Positions 6,260 through 7,672 of a DNA stretch of 7,672 bases are shown piece by piece. Every line of letters starts with the position of its first letter. Position 1 is the stretch's first letter. Below the pieces are notes generated by a model. It made no database searches, was not told the DNA's origin, and was given only the letters and a program-made list of their open reading frames with translations. This DNA is from Fidelibacterota bacterium. GTDB taxonomy: Bacteria > Fidelibacterota > BS150m-G59. The DNA lies in NCBI GenBank assembly GCA_016784265.1, contig JADHUZ010000050.1:1-7672 (forward strand). The letters run 5' to 3'. Both the position numbers and the translations under genes were made by a program.

Positions 6260-6355
6260 ATGCGATGTTGTTTCCAGCGTTGGATTTGCTCGGGTTGGCG
6301 TTGGATTTGTTGTTTCCAACGATGGATTGATCTAAGTTGGCGTTGGATTTTGTAA
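6260..6355 (+). other. Possible 31-codon heptad-repeat micro-ORF (doubtful gene)
   Basis: ATG at 6260 directly follows the palindrome and opens a frame to TAA at 6353-6355. The product would be MRCC followed by heptad-like units FQRWICS, GWRWICC, FQRWIDL and SWRWIL, so it is a Trp/Arg/Cys-rich repeat peptide. No Shine-Dalgarno is present: the bases just before the ATG are the CCCCTAC arm of the palindrome, which would be paired in RNA. The heptads follow automatically from the 21-bp repeat, and the opposite strand is open too. It is most likely non-coding repeat DNA; recorded because the frame is intact across all four units. Confidence 0.12.
6271..6354 (+). repeat. Four-unit 21-bp tandem repeat (two 42-bp halves)
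   Basis: Units start at 6271, 6292, 6313 and 6334. Each carries a GCGTTGGATTTG-like core, beginning at 6277, 6298, 6319 and 6340, so the period is exactly 21. Units alternate TTTCCA and RRGTTGG as their first bases, giving a higher-order 42-bp repeat; 42-base blocks beginning TGTTGTTTCC match at 33 of 42 positions. CGTTGGA in unit 2 and TCCAACG at the unit 3 start are inverted copies that could pair. The period is a multiple of three, so each unit reads as a heptad. Confidence 0.8.
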
Positions 6356-6373
6356 CGGTAATCTTTCTATAAA
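6343..6373 (+). promoter_or_regulatory. Possible promoter of the metalloprotease gene
   Basis: TATAAA (6368-6373) is a fair -10 element. The best -35 candidate, TTGGAT (6343-6348) in the last tandem-repeat unit, is 19 bases away, which is long. If used, transcription would begin near 6380, inside the small palindrome. The same TATAAATAT may simply be part of a repeat element, so this is weak. Confidence 0.25.
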
Positions 6374-6378
6374 TATGT

Positions 6379-6393
6379 GACTCCTTTGGAGTC
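6379..6393. repeat. Small palindrome GACTCC-TTT-GGAGTC in the protease leader
   Basis: Six perfect pairs close a 3-base loop, 13 bases before the ATG at 6407. It is preceded by CTATAAATATGT. The hairpin holds a GGAG (6388-6391) that is too far from the ATG to be a good ribosome binding site. It could be a 5' leader structure or another dispersed palindrome. Confidence 0.5.
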
Positions 6394-6406
6394 TGGAAAT
6401 TTAATC

Positions 6407-7672
6407 ATGAAGATTGAAAAATTGAGACAAATGAATAAATCGAAAATAATATCAATTTTGTTTTTCGTAAGCGTAATGTTTGCGAATCCAACGGCACAAC
6501 AAATTGGAACTTGTGGAACAGCGCAGGTTTCGCAGAATTTGCCAACGATTTCCAATGCGCATAAAATAGTAACCCACGATTCCGACGAAGTGGGCGATAT
6601 TGTTACATTTTTCGTTCGCGAAGATGTATTTGCGATCTCGCCAAATTTTATTGAAGTCGAATTTGTGATGAAATATGGTGATGAAAAATTATCCATTTAT
6701 GCAGAAACAGAAGCGTGGACAAACGGCACGATTGATGGAAATGGGATTTCTGCGATTGCGGAGACTTTTTTGAATTCAACACCTGCAGAAGAACGCGGTG
6801 CGCTGGAAATCGAAGAAGAATATTTTGGGGATTTTCCCGATGTGGACAGCAATGGCAAAGTTTTTGTGCTGATTATGGATGTGAACGATGGCGACGATTC
6901 TGGCAGTTATATTGCTGGCTATTTCGATCCATATGACCAAAACAAAAGTTCGGGGAATCACGCTGATATTTTGTTTTTGGATTGTGCGCATGAGCAGTTT
7001 GCAAATAGCGATTATGAAGCGGTTTTGGGCACAGCGGTTCACGAATTGCAACATTTGATTCACCACAATTACGACACAAATGAAGAAATTTGGCTCAACG
7101 AAGGGCTTTCGGAATATGCGCCGCGATTGTGTGGTTTTCCGCAACGGTCATTCAGCACATTTTTGGCGAATCCGAGCAAATCGTTGACGCAGTGGGATGG
7201 TGAAATTGCCGATTATTCGCGCGTTTCGTTATTTATAACTTATGTGACAACTCGATTTGGCGAGCAGATTTTGGCGGATTTGGTTCAGCACATCGAAAAT
7301 GGGATGGTTTCGGTTGGAATTTCGGCGGTTTATTACGAAACTGGCATCACAGAAATGGATATTTTTCACGATTGGATTTTGGCGAATCTTTTGAACGAAT
7401 CTTTGGGAAATTTCGGTTATTTTGGCATTGGCGAAGAAATCCCCACGCTTTCACCGAATATTATTCATTCAAAATATCCAGCAGACTCGACGATTCATGT
7501 GCAAAAATGGTCTGCGCAATTTATCAAATTGAAAGATGGACGAGATTTGTCTGTTTCGACAGGTGGCTCGACTGAATTAATTGTTGTGCATCACGGCGAA
7601 ATAGATGATGTCAATCCGAGCGGATTTGAATTTTCCGATTCAACATTTGGAGTTGAATACGGCGAGTTTTTC
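6407..7672 (+). CDS. Secreted zinc metalloprotease, M30 (hyicolysin)-like, 3' end beyond window
   Basis: The frame stays open for 422 codons to the last base. The N-terminus is a signal peptide: a basic stretch, then IISILFFVSVMFA at residues 14-26, with cleavage likely near MFA-NP. ATG at 6407 or ATG at 6431 (residue 9, which gives a more typical signal length) may be the true start; neither has a good ribosome binding site. The catalytic zinc site is HELQH at 212-216, with WLNEGLSEY at 229-237, where E232 is the likely third ligand, a gluzincin arrangement. Upstream, DVDSNGKVFVLIMD (145-158) has an Asp/Asn-rich DxDxNG loop, then GYFDPYDQ (171-178) and HADILFLD (185-192). Downstream, YSRVSLFITYVTTRFG (270-285) and DWILANLL (322-329) resemble the helical part of M30-like peptidases. 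From about residue 345 the protein becomes beta-rich, perhaps an accessory or secretion domain. The substrate is unknown; extracellular or surface protein degradation is the usual role. Confidence 0.85.
   Translation, partial: MKIEKLRQMNKSKIISILFFVSVMFANPTAQQIGTCGTAQVSQNLPTISNAHKIVTHDSDEVGDIVTFFVREDVFAISPNFIEVEFVMKYGDEKLSIYAETEAWTNGTIDGNGISAIAETFLNSTPAEERGALEIEEEYFGDFPDVDSNGKVFVLIMDVNDGDDSGSYIAGYFDPYDQNKSSGNHADILFLDCAHEQFANSDYEAVLGTAVHELQHLIHHNYDTNEEIWLNEGLSEYAPRLCGFPQRSFSTFLANPSKSLTQWDGEIADYSRVSLFITYVTTRFGEQILADLVQHIENGMVSVGISAVYYETGITEMDIFHDWILANLLNESLGNFGYFGIGEEIPTLSPNIIHSKYPADSTIHVQKWSAQFIKLKDGRDLSVSTGGSTELIVVHHGEIDDVNPSGFEFSDSTFGVEYGEFF

Noticed and set aside
6232..6270. Palindrome as the intrinsic terminator of gpsA.
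   Set aside because: The stem is strong but is followed by ATGCGATGTTG rather than a T-run, so it is not called a terminator; partial termination remains possible.
6232..6354. CRISPR array or att site for an integrated element.
   Set aside because: The 21-bp units are contiguous without unique spacers, and no cas, integrase or phage gene is present; the tRNA-Leu 3' end has no repeated copy that I can see in the window.
6168..6404. Continuous - strand open frame across the gpsA-protease spacer.
   Set aside because: No ATG or ribosome site, and the reading passes straight through a palindrome, a tandem repeat and a second palindrome, so it is repeat DNA read as protein.
6367..6696. 109-residue - strand frame overlapping the protease start.
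   Set aside because: It lies antisense to a gene with a clear signal peptide and family motifs and shows no recognisable protein features itself.

Overview
The window reads as ordinary bacterial chromosome, moderately AT-rich, with tightly packed genes almost all on the + strand. The lipoprotein signal, the PepSY-type inner-membrane protein and the secreted protease suggest a didermic (Gram-negative-type) bacterium. Protein style and TTG/GTG start use would fit an uncultured lineage of the FCB/Fibrobacterota-Marinimicrobia kind, but nothing here fixes the taxon. No phage, IS, CRISPR or defence genes were seen.

Region 1 (1-3214) looks like one operon of five genes: the 3' part of an EF-G-like translation GTPase, a HIT-family nucleotide phosphorylase/hydrolase, an MqnD-like protein (the fold of the late futalosine-pathway menaquinone enzyme), a short PepSY-type two-helix membrane protein, and a DUF4920 lipoprotein with a His-rich tail. 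Three of the four junctions are 4-base stop/start overlaps (TTGA, GTGA, ATGA), so translation is probably coupled. A strong hairpin with A-tract and T-tract at 3222-3243 closes the operon. It also serves the convergent tRNA-Leu(CAA) gene on the - strand (3248-3331), whose promoter lies in the leader of the next operon.

Region 2 (3398-6171) is a lipid pair: an AMP-forming long-chain acyl-CoA synthetase followed after 8 bases by gpsA (glycerol-3-phosphate dehydrogenase). One activates fatty acids and the other supplies the glycerol-phosphate backbone, so the pair fits phospholipid synthesis.

Region 3 (6172-6406) is a spacer built from repeat-like elements: a perfect 12-bp-arm palindrome, a four-unit 21-bp tandem repeat that can be read as a Trp/Arg-rich heptad peptide, and a small palindrome preceded by TATAAATAT. 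This is the least explained stretch.

Region 4 (6407-7672) is a long reading frame that runs off the window without a stop. It encodes a secreted zinc metalloprotease of the M30 (hyicolysin-like) type, with HELQH and WLNEGLSEY motifs.

I do not see a clear new multi-gene system. The best second looks are the repeat mosaic at 6172-6406, the coupled PepSY/DUF4920-His-rich pair, and the divergent MqnD-like protein.
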